Assembly (NCBI GenBank): GCA_035477595.1
Contig: DATIKM010000027.1
Coordinates: 1 to 22,750, forward strand
Source: DATIKM01 sp035477595
GTDB taxonomy: Bacteria > Armatimonadota > Chthonomonadetes > Chthonomonadales > CAJBBX01
Direction of reading: 5' to 3'
DNA length: 22,750 nt
A program made the translations under genes and the position numbers. The first letter of the stretch is position 1. Each line of letters begins with the position of its first letter. A model generated the notes under the pieces. The model was not told the DNA's origin. It ran no database searches and saw only the letters and a list, made by a program, of their open reading frames with translations. Positions 14,772-22,583 of this stretch are shown here, piece after piece.

Positions 14772-15535
14772 GCGCGCACGCGCCGGAGGGGGTCGAGTGG
14801 ATCGCCCATCGGGGCGAGTCGGCGGATGCGCCTGAGAACACGCTCTCTGCGTTCCGGCTGGCCTGGGAGCGGGGAGTCCTCTCCGTCGAGCTGGATGTGC
14901 GGCTTACGATCGACGGCGAGCTCGCCGTGTGCCACGACGCCGGGACGGTTCGCACCACCGGCGTGCCGCGCCTGGTGGCCCAGTCGACCATGGAAGAGCT
15001 GCGGCGGCTGGACGCAGGCGCATGGCGCGGCCCCCGATGGGCAGGCGAACCGCTGCCGTCGCTGCGCGACGTGCTGGAGGCGACGCCCCGCGACGCCCGC
15101 CTGTGGATCGAGGTCAAGGGCGGCCCGGAGGCGGGGCCGTCGCTCGTCCGCGCCCTCGACGGATCGGGCCTGCCGCCGGCCAGCTTCGTGGTGATCGGGT
15201 TCGACATGGACACCGTTGCCGATGCCCGCCGCCGTGTGCCCGCTGTCCCGGCCTACCTGCTCTCAGGCTTCCAGAGGGACGCAGCCGGAGCGTGGCGCCC
15301 CTCGGCCGAGGAGCTCATCGAGCGGGCGGTGTCGATCGGCGCAACAGGCCTCGACCTCTCCGCCACTGGCCCGCTGGACGAGGGGTTCGTGCGACAGGCC
15401 CGCGCCGCCGGGCTCGACGTTGCCGCCTGGACCGTGGACGACGCGGCCACCGCGCGCCGCCTCCTCGAGGCCGGCGTGCGCCGCATCACCTCCAACCGCG
15501 CCGCAGCCCTGCGCGCCGAGATCACGGCCCACTAG
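14768..15535 (+). CDS. Glycerophosphodiester phosphodiesterase
   Basis: A 255-aa enzyme of the GDPD family, which splits glycerophosphodiesters into glycerol-3-phosphate and an alcohol. Start is GTG 14768, overlapping the kinase stop codon as GTGA, so translation is coupled. The catalytic features are all present: His14-Arg15 in IAHRGESADAPENT, Glu23 in PENT, the metal ligands Glu41 and Asp43 in VELDVRLTIDGELAVCHD, and the general acid/base His56. LWIEVKG holds a further Glu, and the TIM barrel closes with AAWTVDDAATARRLLEAGVRRITSN, usual for the family. No signal peptide is seen, so it is probably cytoplasmic. Coupling to a kinase with a small-molecule binding domain is unusual and may mean the kinase senses a phospholipid- or phosphate-related signal, but this is inference. 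Confidence 0.95.
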   Translation: MSAHAPEGVEWIAHRGESADAPENTLSAFRLAWERGVLSVELDVRLTIDGELAVCHDAGTVRTTGVPRLVAQSTMEELRRLDAGAWRGPRWAGEPLPSLRDVLEATPRDARLWIEVKGGPEAGPSLVRALDGSGLPPASFVVIGFDMDTVADARRRVPAVPAYLLSGFQRDAAGAWRPSAEELIERAVSIGATGLDLSATGPLDEGFVRQARAAGLDVAAWTVDDAATARRLLEAGVRRITSNRAAALRAEITAH

Positions 15536-15659
15536 CCCGGATCATGGCGCACGCAGACCCGGCTGCGATGAGTGGCGCCCAGATGCGCCGTACCACCAGC
15601 GAACGCGGCGGCGTGCGCGGCGGTTGTCCTGGAGAAGTGGAGGCGACCCGGCCCGCGCC

Positions 15660-15688
15660 TTGACGTGGGTGCGAGCGCTCGCTACCAT
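15660..15688 (+). promoter_or_regulatory. Sigma70-type promoter giving a probable leaderless mRNA, palindrome in spacer
   Basis: TTGACG (15660-15665) and TACCAT (15683-15688) are separated by exactly 17 bp and match the -35/-10 consensus at 5/6 and 4/6. The ATG of the next gene starts 7 bases after the -10, where transcription should begin, and no Shine-Dalgarno sequence is present, so the message is probably leaderless. The spacer holds GCGAGCGCTCGC (15671-15682), a perfect 12-bp palindrome abutting the -10, a natural operator position for a repressor or a MerR-type activator. Confidence 0.6.
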
Positions 15689-15694
15689 GGCTGC

Positions 15695-16933
15695 ATGTGG
15701 ATCGCCAGCCTCCTTGCCGCCGCCGTGCTCCACGCGGCGGCGCCCCGCGCCGCGCAAGCGCCTGAGCAGTTCGTCGTCGTCAACATCGCCCACTCACCCC
15801 GAGCCGAGGTCTTCGAGGCGGTCGCGCGGGCCTTTCCAGCCGCGCCCGGCGCCCGGCGGCGCGTGGGCGTGGCGGGCATCTTCAGCTACCTGCATCACCC
15901 GCGCGAAGCCATGCGCGCCGACCTCGAGCAGTTCCTTCGCCTCGCCGAGCATCACGACGTGCCCATCGTCGTCCAGCTCGACGGCGAGCAGTGGTGGGGC
16001 GCGCGCCCCGACCTGTGGAACTGGTGGGACCCCGCCCAGCCCGGCTACGACCGCCGCAACCGCGCCAACGTGGAGTGGACCGGCTGGGGGCCCGAGCACG
16101 CCATCCGCATCGCGTGGCGGAACTGGGGCCGACAGATCCGCGTGCTGCCTCCTCCCAACCTGATGAGCCCGGCATACCAGCGCGCCTGGCGCGAGGAAAT
16201 GCGCCGGCTCGTCCCCCTCGTGATGCGCTGGTGGCGCGGCCTGCCGGAGGAGCGGAGGTGGCTGCTCATCGGCATCAAGGTGGGGTGGGAGAGCTCGGTC
16301 GGCGTGAACGCCTGGCACTACCCGGGCGGCGCGCGGCTCGCGGAGCGCCCTGCCGAGGAGGACCCCACCACCGGCCTACGGACCGACGAGCTGCCCGCGC
16401 GCGGCGTCGAGGGCATCGGGTACGCCGCGGCGTGGACGGCGCGCATCCGGCGCAGCGGCAACCTGACGGAGGCCGACCTGGCCGAGGTTGCGCGGCGGCA
16501 CCTCGAGGAGCTCTCCCGCTGGGCCGCCCGGCTGGGCGTGCCGCGCGACCGCCTCTTCACCCACGGCGCCGGATGGAAGGAGGGCGAGCTGCTCTACGAC
16601 GCTGCCGTGAACCGCTACGCGTCCCCCGGGTGGAGCTTCTACCGCCACGCGGCGAACCCGATGGCCGACACGGGTGTGCGGCGCGCGCTGGCGCGGAGCG
16701 ACGCTCCGTGGTGGGCGGCGGTTGAGTGGCTCTACCAGGGGCCCGACAGCGTCGAGGCGTGGCGCGCCGCCCTCGAGACCACGCTCGCCGACCCGCGCTG
16801 CCGGTACCTCTGCATCTACAACTGGGAGGGGATCCGCGAGAACCGCGCCGCCCTCGACGCCATCCGGCTCGCCACGGGCGCCACGCCGCTGAGCGCGACG
16901 CCGGGCGGTCCGTCCGGAGGAGGCTCACGATGA
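15695..16933 (+). CDS. Secreted TIM-barrel glycoside-hydrolase-like protein
   Basis: A 412-aa protein. ATG 15695 is chosen because a signal peptide (MWIASLLAAAVLHAAAPRAAQA) begins there and a promoter lies 7 bases upstream; an in-frame GTG at 15665 would fall inside the -35. The mature protein looks like a (beta/alpha)8 barrel: VVVNIAHSP, GVAGIFSYLHHPREA, DVPIVVQLDGEQWW, LLIGIKVGWESSVG, AAVEWLYQG and YLCIYNWEGIREN would be successive strands. Glu199 in KVGWE and Glu378 in YNWE sit where clan GH-A enzymes carry acid/base and nucleophile, which makes retaining hydrolysis plausible. Trp/Asn/Arg-rich loops (WNWWDP, RNWGRQIRVLPPPNL) suggest a sugar-binding groove. I cannot place it in a numbered GH family. 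Its stop overlaps the next gene's start (ATGA), so the two secreted barrels are coupled. Confidence 0.72.
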   Translation: MWIASLLAAAVLHAAAPRAAQAPEQFVVVNIAHSPRAEVFEAVARAFPAAPGARRRVGVAGIFSYLHHPREAMRADLEQFLRLAEHHDVPIVVQLDGEQWWGARPDLWNWWDPAQPGYDRRNRANVEWTGWGPEHAIRIAWRNWGRQIRVLPPPNLMSPAYQRAWREEMRRLVPLVMRWWRGLPEERRWLLIGIKVGWESSVGVNAWHYPGGARLAERPAEEDPTTGLRTDELPARGVEGIGYAAAWTARIRRSGNLTEADLAEVARRHLEELSRWAARLGVPRDRLFTHGAGWKEGELLYDAAVNRYASPGWSFYRHAANPMADTGVRRALARSDAPWWAAVEWLYQGPDSVEAWRAALETTLADPRCRYLCIYNWEGIRENRAALDAIRLATGATPLSATPGGPSGGGSR

Positions 16934-18042
16934 ACAAGTGTGCGCCCGCCCTTGCCGCATTCCTCAGCCTCGGGCTCGCCGCCGCCGCGCTGGGAGGGGC
17001 CGAAGCCGCCACGCAGCGGCCTCTCGACACGCGGCCAGACGGCGCGCCCAACCGCGCAGTCTGGATGGCGCGCGGCAGCTTCGGCGTGATGACCCACTAC
17101 CTGGTTCAGCCCAAGGGGGCCACCCCGGAGGAGCGCACCGCCGACCTGAACCGCATCGTCAACCGGTTCGACGTGGAGGCATTCGTTCGTCAGATCGAGC
17201 GCACCGGCGCCGACTGGCTCATCTTCACACTCGGCCAGACGACAGGCTACCTCTGCGCGCCCAACGAGGAGCTTGACCGCGTCGCGCCTGGTCACACGCC
17301 GAGCCGCGACCTGGTCATGGAGATCGCCAGGCGGCTGCAGCGCTCTCGCAAGCGCCTGATCCTCTACCTTCCCTCAGAGCAGCACGCCGAGCCCGTACTG
17401 CAGCGCGCGTTCCGGTACGGCGAGCCGGGCCACACGCAGCGCTACTTCGCGTTCCTCCGCTCCTACTCCGTGAAGTACGGCAGGCTGCTCCACGGCTGGT
17501 GGTTCGACGCCTGCGGCCCGCACTCGGACGCCTACTGGCTCGAGTGGATGGAGGCGCTGCGCGCTGGAAACCCCGACACCGTCGTCGCGTTCAGCGGCGC
17601 CGAGTTCTGCACCGGCGGGCCCCTCGGACCGATCTCCCGCCTCGCAGACTACCACGCCGGCGAGATCCACCTGCTGGAGGACGGGCGCATCCGGCGTGAC
17701 TTCCTGCCGCCGGGCGGCGACATCGTCATCGTGGAGGGCGGGCGGATCCGGAAGCGCGGCCAGGAGGCGCGCACCTACATGCCGGACGGCCAGTTCGTCG
17801 GGGGCGTGCAGTGGCACGGTCTGCTTCCGCTCGACCTCACCTTCAACCCCGCCGTGCCGAACCAGTTCTGCCGCTACAGCGACCGCGAGCTGTTCGGCTT
17901 CGTGGACGCGGTGAAGGCCGTGGGCGGCGCCGTCACCATCAACGTGCCGATCGACATCGAGACCGGGCTCATCCCCACCTGCAGCCACGCGCAGGTCGTT
18001 CGGCTGGGAGAGCACCTGAGGGCTCGCAGGGGCGCGAGGTGA
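16930..18042 (+). CDS. Secreted alpha-L-fucosidase-like (GH29-type) protein
   Basis: A 370-aa protein from ATG 16930, overlapping the previous stop as ATGA and with GGAGGAGG (16916-16923) upstream. Residues 1-26 are a signal peptide ending AEA. The barrel resembles the catalytic domain of GH29 alpha-L-fucosidases: SFGVMTHYLVQP (GH29: FGIFIHWG), FDVEAFVRQIERTGADWLIFTLGQTTGYL (GH29: W...AK.AGAKY.ILTAKHHDGF), DLVMEIARRLQ and KRLILYLPSEQ. HGWWFDACGPH follows, with Asp193 where GH29 has its nucleophile in WFDG. The HHDGF His pair is replaced by QTTGY, so specificity has probably shifted. It is shorter than full fucosidases (about 450 aa) and has no C-terminal beta domain. With its partner upstream it probably trims a polysaccharide outside the cytoplasm. 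Confidence 0.78.
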   Translation: MNKCAPALAAFLSLGLAAAALGGAEAATQRPLDTRPDGAPNRAVWMARGSFGVMTHYLVQPKGATPEERTADLNRIVNRFDVEAFVRQIERTGADWLIFTLGQTTGYLCAPNEELDRVAPGHTPSRDLVMEIARRLQRSRKRLILYLPSEQHAEPVLQRAFRYGEPGHTQRYFAFLRSYSVKYGRLLHGWWFDACGPHSDAYWLEWMEALRAGNPDTVVAFSGAEFCTGGPLGPISRLADYHAGEIHLLEDGRIRRDFLPPGGDIVIVEGGRIRKRGQEARTYMPDGQFVGGVQWHGLLPLDLTFNPAVPNQFCRYSDRELFGFVDAVKAVGGAVTINVPIDIETGLIPTCSHAQVVRLGEHLRARRGAR

Positions 18043-18112
18043 GCCGGCGAGAGGACGCAGGCGCGGCGGGGGGCGCGAAGTAGGTACGGTCGGATAGCGC
18101 GGCCGGCGCCGC

Positions 18113-19804
18113 TCAGCGCCCGGGCGCGTCCTCTATCGCGCTCACCAGCGCCCAGCCACCGCGCTGCATCACGATCGTGCCCGCGCCGGCCTCCCCGATG
18201 CTGGCGGCGCGTCTGGCGTCCGTGAGCGCCAGGCCGCCGGGGGTCGCGCGAAGCCACGAGATCGCCTGCTCCACGTCGCCGTCTTCGACGACGCGCCGGC
18301 CGGGCGCCATCAGGCTGTCTGGCAGGTAGAACAGCACGCTCGGCCGTCTCGGCCCCGCGATGACGATGCGCAGCGGCGCCCCCTCGGCGGCCCTGGCGCC
18401 CGCCTCGCTCGCGAGCCCGTGGAGCGGAGCGAGCACGCGCTCCTCGGCCAGCGTCAGGCCGTCGCGAACGGCAAGTGCCGCGAAGGCCGCCATGCCGACC
18501 GACAGCGCGCCGACCGCAGCGCCCCGGCGGTCCATCCACGCCAGCGCGAGGGCCGCCACGCCGGCCAGTGCAGCTACCGCGCTCAGGCGGGCCACAGCCG
18601 CCGCAATCGCCCGTGCGGTGTCGTCGATGGGCACCGGCCGGCTGCCATAGCGCGCCACCGCCTCCACCAGCGGCTCGAACCAGATCGAAGCCGCGAGCAG
18701 CAGGCAGCCGGTGGCCGCGGCGCACGCGCACGCCACTCGCCAGGCGCGGCGCGCGCCCGGCTCCGCAGCGGTTGCGGCCAGCCATCCGCCGGCGAGGGCC
18801 GCCGCCGCCGGGAAGCAGGGCAGGATGTAGCTCACCAGCTTCGAGCCACTCGCCGAGAAGAAGAGGAACACGACCCAGAACCACGCGCGAAGCAGCGATG
18901 CCTGTCTCGCGCGCGGCAGCGCCCTCGACCAGCGCCCGGTGAGAGCCGCCGGCAGGATGCCGCTCCACGGGAAGGCGCCCGCCAGGAGTGCAGGCACGAA
19001 GAACCAGAACGGCGCCCGGTGGGCGATGTCGCCGCCGCGGAACCGCCCGAAGTGCTGGCGCACCAGGTACTCGTCCACGAACGCAGCGCCCTCCGCGCGC
19101 CACGCGGCGACATGCCAGGGCGCCGCGACTGCGAGGAGCACCACTGCGCCCCAGCCAGGACGCAGCACGCGGAACGCCGCCCACATCGGACCCAGCCGCA
19201 GCCGCTCCTGCACCGCCAGGTGCACCGACACGATGAGCAGCGGCAGCAGTGCACCCACCAGACCCTTGGCGAGAACACCGATCCCGCACGCCGCCCAGAA
19301 GCCCGCCGATGCCAGGGCGCCGCGCCGGCCCTCGCTCGCCACGAGCCAGCACGCGAGGGCGGCCGCGATCGAGAGCGTAAGTAGCGCGTCCATCGTCAGC
19401 ATGCGCCCGGTGCCCAGTACCAGCGGCGCGAGGGCGAAGAAGACGCCTGCGGGCAGTCCGGCCCCGCGCCCGAACAGGCGCCGCGCAATCCACCACGTGA
19501 GGAACGCCGCCAGCGTGCCGGCCAGCGCGCTCGGGACGCGCAGCGACCACTCCGAGCGGCCGAATATCGCCATGGACGCGGCGGCTGCCCAGTACGCGAG
19601 CGGCGGCTTCTCGAAGAACGGGACCCCGTTCACGCGCGGCGTCACCCAGTCGCCGGTGAGCAGCATCTCCCGCGCGCTCGCGGCGTAGAGACCTTCGTCC
19701 AGGTCCCACACCCCGTTGGCGCCGAGCTGCCACCAGAATGCGAGGTAGCAGACGGCTGCTAGCAGCGCAAGCTCGCGTGCGATAGAGGGCCGGGGCTCGT
19801 TCAT
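18113..19804 (-). CDS. ArnT/PMT-type membrane glycosyltransferase (second of tandem pair)
   Basis: A 563-aa polytopic membrane protein of the GT-C fold (GT39/GT83, ArnT and protein O-mannosyltransferase-like). Such enzymes move a sugar from a polyprenyl-phosphate donor to lipid or protein on the outer side of the inner membrane. Start ATG 19804 overlaps the stop of the upstream gene (ATGA). The signature loop is intact: GVWDLDEGLYAASAREMLLTGDWV, then NGVPFFEKPPLAYW, with Asp36-Glu37 as the catalytic-type DE pair. About ten hydrophobic segments follow, with PWHVAAW and FFSASGSKLVSYILPCFPA typical of this family, and a soluble C-terminal domain (RPSVLFYLPDSL). It is a clear paralogue of the next gene. 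Confidence 0.92.
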   Translation of the reverse strand: MNEPRPSIARELALLAAVCYLAFWWQLGANGVWDLDEGLYAASAREMLLTGDWVTPRVNGVPFFEKPPLAYWAAAASMAIFGRSEWSLRVPSALAGTLAAFLTWWIARRLFGRGAGLPAGVFFALAPLVLGTGRMLTMDALLTLSIAAALACWLVASEGRRGALASAGFWAACGIGVLAKGLVGALLPLLIVSVHLAVQERLRLGPMWAAFRVLRPGWGAVVLLAVAAPWHVAAWRAEGAAFVDEYLVRQHFGRFRGGDIAHRAPFWFFVPALLAGAFPWSGILPAALTGRWSRALPRARQASLLRAWFWVVFLFFSASGSKLVSYILPCFPAAAALAGGWLAATAAEPGARRAWRVACACAAATGCLLLAASIWFEPLVEAVARYGSRPVPIDDTARAIAAAVARLSAVAALAGVAALALAWMDRRGAAVGALSVGMAAFAALAVRDGLTLAEERVLAPLHGLASEAGARAAEGAPLRIVIAGPRRPSVLFYLPDSLMAPGRRVVEDGDVEQAISWLRATPGGLALTDARRAASIGEAGAGTIVMQRGGWALVSAIEDAPGR

Positions 19805-21531
19805 CGCGGTTCGGTTGGTGTCGCCAGCAGGCGCCAGCGGCCCAGGGCCCGCTCGAGGCGGAGATCGGGCGCCGCGGCCAACAGCGCCGCCATACGGCGC
19901 TCTTCGGTCAGTACCAGTCCGCCGGGATTGGCCGCTGCCCATGCCGCCGCGCCCTCGGGCTCGGAGACCACGGGGAAGACGACGCCAGTCTCCGGGTTCC
20001 ACGGCCTACGCGCGACTGACTCGGGCATATAGAAGAAGAGGCTCGGGCGGATGGGTTGGAAGATGTGGATAAGGAGCGGCGCACCCGCCTCCGCGCGCCT
20101 GCCAGCGTCCGCGGAGAGTGTATGGAGGTCGCGGCTCACGTGCGCGTCGTAGAGCGGGAGTATGCGCTCCACCCCGTAGCCCAGGAACACCACCATCGCA
20201 CCGACCCCCGCCGCGCCCGCCGCCATCCCCCGTCCCGCGAACGCCAGCATGGCGGCGGCTGCCAGGCCCGCCGCGAGCATCCACAGACCGGTGAACGCGG
20301 CGGAGAGCATCGCGGGCGACGCATGCTGAAGCATGTCGGCCTCGAGCGGCGTTCCGGCCACGCGCGCCACCGCCGACTGGGCCGCCAGCGTGCCGCCGAC
20401 GCAGGCCGCCACCGCGACCGTCCAGCCTATGGCGGCGGGCCAGCGCCTGCCCGCCAGGGCGGAGCGCACGATCCAGTCCGCCGCGAGAAGCGCCGCGGCG
20501 GCGTACATCGGGAGCAGGTAGCTGTGGAGCTTCGACGGCATCAGCGTGAACATGAGCACGAATCCCACAGCCCACACCAGCAGGAAGCGCCGGCCGCGCG
20601 CCTCCTCCTCCGTGGCGCCCGGCCAGCGCGCCGCAAGCCACACGCCCGCGGGGAGGAAGAAGCTGAGAGGGAACAGACCCCACGCGAGCGACGGCAGGTA
20701 GTACCACCACGGTCGCACGTGGCCGAACTCCGAGCCGGTCAGGATGCCCACGTGGTGGAGGAAGAAGTACTCGTCCCAGAAGTGGCGCCCGCTGGCCAGC
20801 GTCGCCGCAACGTGCCACGGCGCCACGATGGCGAGGAACAGCAGCGCTCCCAGGAGGGGCCGCGTCTCACGGAGCCGGCGTATCGAGGCGCGCAGGTCGC
20901 CGCGCTGGTCCCACACCACGAACGCCGCCACGAGCGGGAGCGGGAAAAGTCCCGGCGCGCTCTTGGACAGGAAGGCGAGCGCCATGCCAGCCCAGAAGCC
21001 CATATACCAGCGCCTGTCGTGCGTGTAGCCCGCCCAGAACGCCGCGAACGCCACGCCTACCCAGAGGCTCTGGTGCATGTCCATCGTCATCTGCCGCTCG
21101 GTGCCCACCACGAGCGGCGCCACGCAGAAGCCGCACGCGCCCAGCAACCCGGCCCGCTCCCCCAGGAGGCGCGCTCCCAGCACGTACGCGAGGAACGCCA
21201 GCAGCGCCGTCGCCAGCGCCACTGGGAGCCGGGCCGCCCACTCGTTGATGCCGAACGCGAGGAAGAAGAGGCCGCTGGACCAGAGCGCGAGCGGCGGCTT
21301 GTGGTAGAAGGTGTCGCCGTTGGCGCGTGGCGTGACCCAGTCGCCGCGGAGCACCATCTCACGCGCCGCGGAGAGGTAGAGCCCCTCGTTGAAGTCGAGC
21401 ACCCCGACCGAGCCAAGTCGCCAGAAGAAGCAGAGCCCGCAGACGAGCGCCAGGACGGCGGCGCCGCGCCACGTGGGCGCCCGGGGAGCGGGAGTGGCCA
21501 GAGCCGGTTCCGACGGGTTGCGGTGGGTCAC
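19801..21531 (-). CDS. ArnT/PMT-type membrane glycosyltransferase (first of tandem pair)
   Basis: A 576-aa GT-C membrane glycosyltransferase starting at GTG 21531 (a GGAGG lies about 12 bases upstream, a long spacing). It shares its layout with the downstream paralogue: GDWVTPRANGDTFYHKPPLALW, PWHVAATLASGRHFWDEYFF, TLMPSKLHSYLLPMYAAAALL, many membrane segments, and a soluble C-terminal part (RPSLFFYMPESV). The signature loop reads GVLDFNEGLYLSAAREM, so Asn48-Glu49 stands where the paralogue and most of the family have Asp-Glu. That Asp is thought to be important for catalysis, so this copy may have changed activity or act as a partner of the other. It probably lies in one transcript with the peroxidase gene upstream and the second transferase downstream. 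Confidence 0.92.
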   Translation of the reverse strand: MTHRNPSEPALATPAPRAPTWRGAAVLALVCGLCFFWRLGSVGVLDFNEGLYLSAAREMVLRGDWVTPRANGDTFYHKPPLALWSSGLFFLAFGINEWAARLPVALATALLAFLAYVLGARLLGERAGLLGACGFCVAPLVVGTERQMTMDMHQSLWVGVAFAAFWAGYTHDRRWYMGFWAGMALAFLSKSAPGLFPLPLVAAFVVWDQRGDLRASIRRLRETRPLLGALLFLAIVAPWHVAATLASGRHFWDEYFFLHHVGILTGSEFGHVRPWWYYLPSLAWGLFPLSFFLPAGVWLAARWPGATEEEARGRRFLLVWAVGFVLMFTLMPSKLHSYLLPMYAAAALLAADWIVRSALAGRRWPAAIGWTVAVAACVGGTLAAQSAVARVAGTPLEADMLQHASPAMLSAAFTGLWMLAAGLAAAAMLAFAGRGMAAGAAGVGAMVVFLGYGVERILPLYDAHVSRDLHTLSADAGRRAEAGAPLLIHIFQPIRPSLFFYMPESVARRPWNPETGVVFPVVSEPEGAAAWAAANPGGLVLTEERRMAALLAAAPDLRLERALGRWRLLATPTEPR

Positions 21532-21581
21532 GGGTTCTGGGCGCCTCCCGGCCGCCAGGCGCCGCGGCGATGCCGCGGGCG

Positions 21582-22103
21582 TCAGTCGATGGGCTGCCGG
21601 GCGACCGAGAGCGCCGTCTCGTAGTCCGGCTCCTGGGTCACCTCGGGAACGTACTCCACGTGCTTGATGAGCCCGTCCGTCCCGACGACAAACACGGCGC
21701 GAGAGAGGAGGCGGAGCGGCTCGATGAGCACGCCATACGCGACGCCGAATGAGGCGTCCCGGTGGTCCGATGCCGCGCTGATCTGGTGCATGCCCTTCTC
21801 GCTGCTGAACCGGGCCTGCGCAAACGGCAGGTCCATGCTCACGACGACCACGTCGACGTCAGTGGGGAGCGAGATGGCCTCGTCGTTGAACCGGCGCGTC
21901 GCCATCTCGCAGATGGGCGTTTCGAGCGAGAAGGCCGAGCTGATGAGCAGGGTCTTGCCCGCGAAGTCCGCTAGCGAGATGACCTTGAGGCCTTCGGGCC
22001 CTCGCTGGTGGAGGTGGAAGTCCGGGGCGGGATCGCCTACGTGCAGCTCGGGACCGACGAGAGGCAGCGCGTTGCCGCGCATCAGCGTGGTTCGATCGGC
22101 CAC
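21582..22103 (-). CDS. tpx: Thiol peroxidase (Tpx-type peroxiredoxin), resolving Cys missing
   Basis: A 173-aa atypical-2-Cys-type peroxiredoxin of the Tpx family, which reduces hydroperoxides using thioredoxin. Start is GTG 22103, with GGAGG 7 bases upstream. Tpx landmarks are plain: NALPLVGPELHVGDPAPDF, SLETPICEMATRRFN with peroxidatic Cys65, MDLPFAQARF, DHRDASFGVAYGVLI, LLSRAVFVVGTDG and VEYVPEVTQEPDYE. The resolving Cys, which normally follows DLPFAQxR(F/W), is Ser100 here, and the only Cys in the protein is Cys65. The enzyme must therefore work as a 1-Cys peroxiredoxin, with another thiol completing the cycle. It lies 50 bp ahead of the glycosyltransferase pair on the same strand. Confidence 0.96.
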   Translation of the reverse strand: MADRTTLMRGNALPLVGPELHVGDPAPDFHLHQRGPEGLKVISLADFAGKTLLISSAFSLETPICEMATRRFNDEAISLPTDVDVVVVSMDLPFAQARFSSEKGMHQISAASDHRDASFGVAYGVLIEPLRLLSRAVFVVGTDGLIKHVEYVPEVTQEPDYETALSVARQPID

Positions 22104-22154
22104 AGGGGTCCTCCGGCGACGGGGCGCGGGCGCGCCTCCGGGAGCGTCACGCGC

Positions 22155-22160
22155 ATTGTA
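22155..22160 (-). promoter_or_regulatory. Candidate -10 element (TACAAT) ahead of tpx
   Basis: On the minus strand TACAAT matches the -10 consensus at 5 of 6 positions and stands out in DNA this G+C-rich. Transcription would begin near 22148, leaving a leader of about 45 bases with GGAGG before the GTG start. No good -35 is seen 16-18 bp upstream. Confidence 0.45.
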
Positions 22161-22246
22161 CCCGACCGCTCCCCGCGCCGGGGCGCTTCAGCGCTGCCCG
22201 CGAAGGCTCGCACCGGGGCGCGTCGGCGAGCAGGCGGCGCCGCAGT

Positions 22247-22474
22247 GCGCAGGAGGAATCTCCCTATGCGTTGACCGGCGATGGGGCGATCGCTCTGTAC
22301 GTCCAAGCGGGTGCGGAAGAGTTCGTGGACCGCTTCCTCGGGGGATGTGGGGACTCGTATGGGAGTGAGCTCCCCTGCCCGGTGGAAACGGGCCAGATTG
22401 CGGGCGTCCGTGCGGTCGGACTCGCTGCGCTGGCCGGCTCGCCCAGGCATGAGGGCCGGCGCGATCGCTTCGCA
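22247..22474 (-). pseudogene. Remnant of an IS110-family transposase
   Basis: A minus-strand frame contains about 76 residues that follow the IS110 transposase pattern: CEAIAPALMPGRAGQRSESDRTDARNLARFHRAGELTPIRVP, then EEAVHELFRTRLD and RFLLR. In intact family members this reads VVAPSLIP..PGDRVKTDRRDA..LARLHRAGELTPVWVP, and the DR.DA pair belongs to the DEDD catalytic set. The N-terminal part with the first Asp and Glu, and the long C-terminal half with the serine region, are missing, and the flanking residues of the frame do not fit. It is a decayed internal fragment with no terminal repeats that I can find. Confidence 0.75.
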
Positions 22475-22583
22475 AGCCGCGTCGGTGGAGCCAAGGATCC
22501 GGTGAGCCTGGCTGTCCAACCGAGCCCGGCCACCGCTGACGCCTGACTGCACAGCGTGAACCGGCTTGGGAAGGTCGGCCCTT

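Noticed and set aside
18043..18112. Bidirectional terminator between convergent genes
   Set aside because: The 70-bp gap has only short GC-rich complementary pieces, no clear stem with a T-run.
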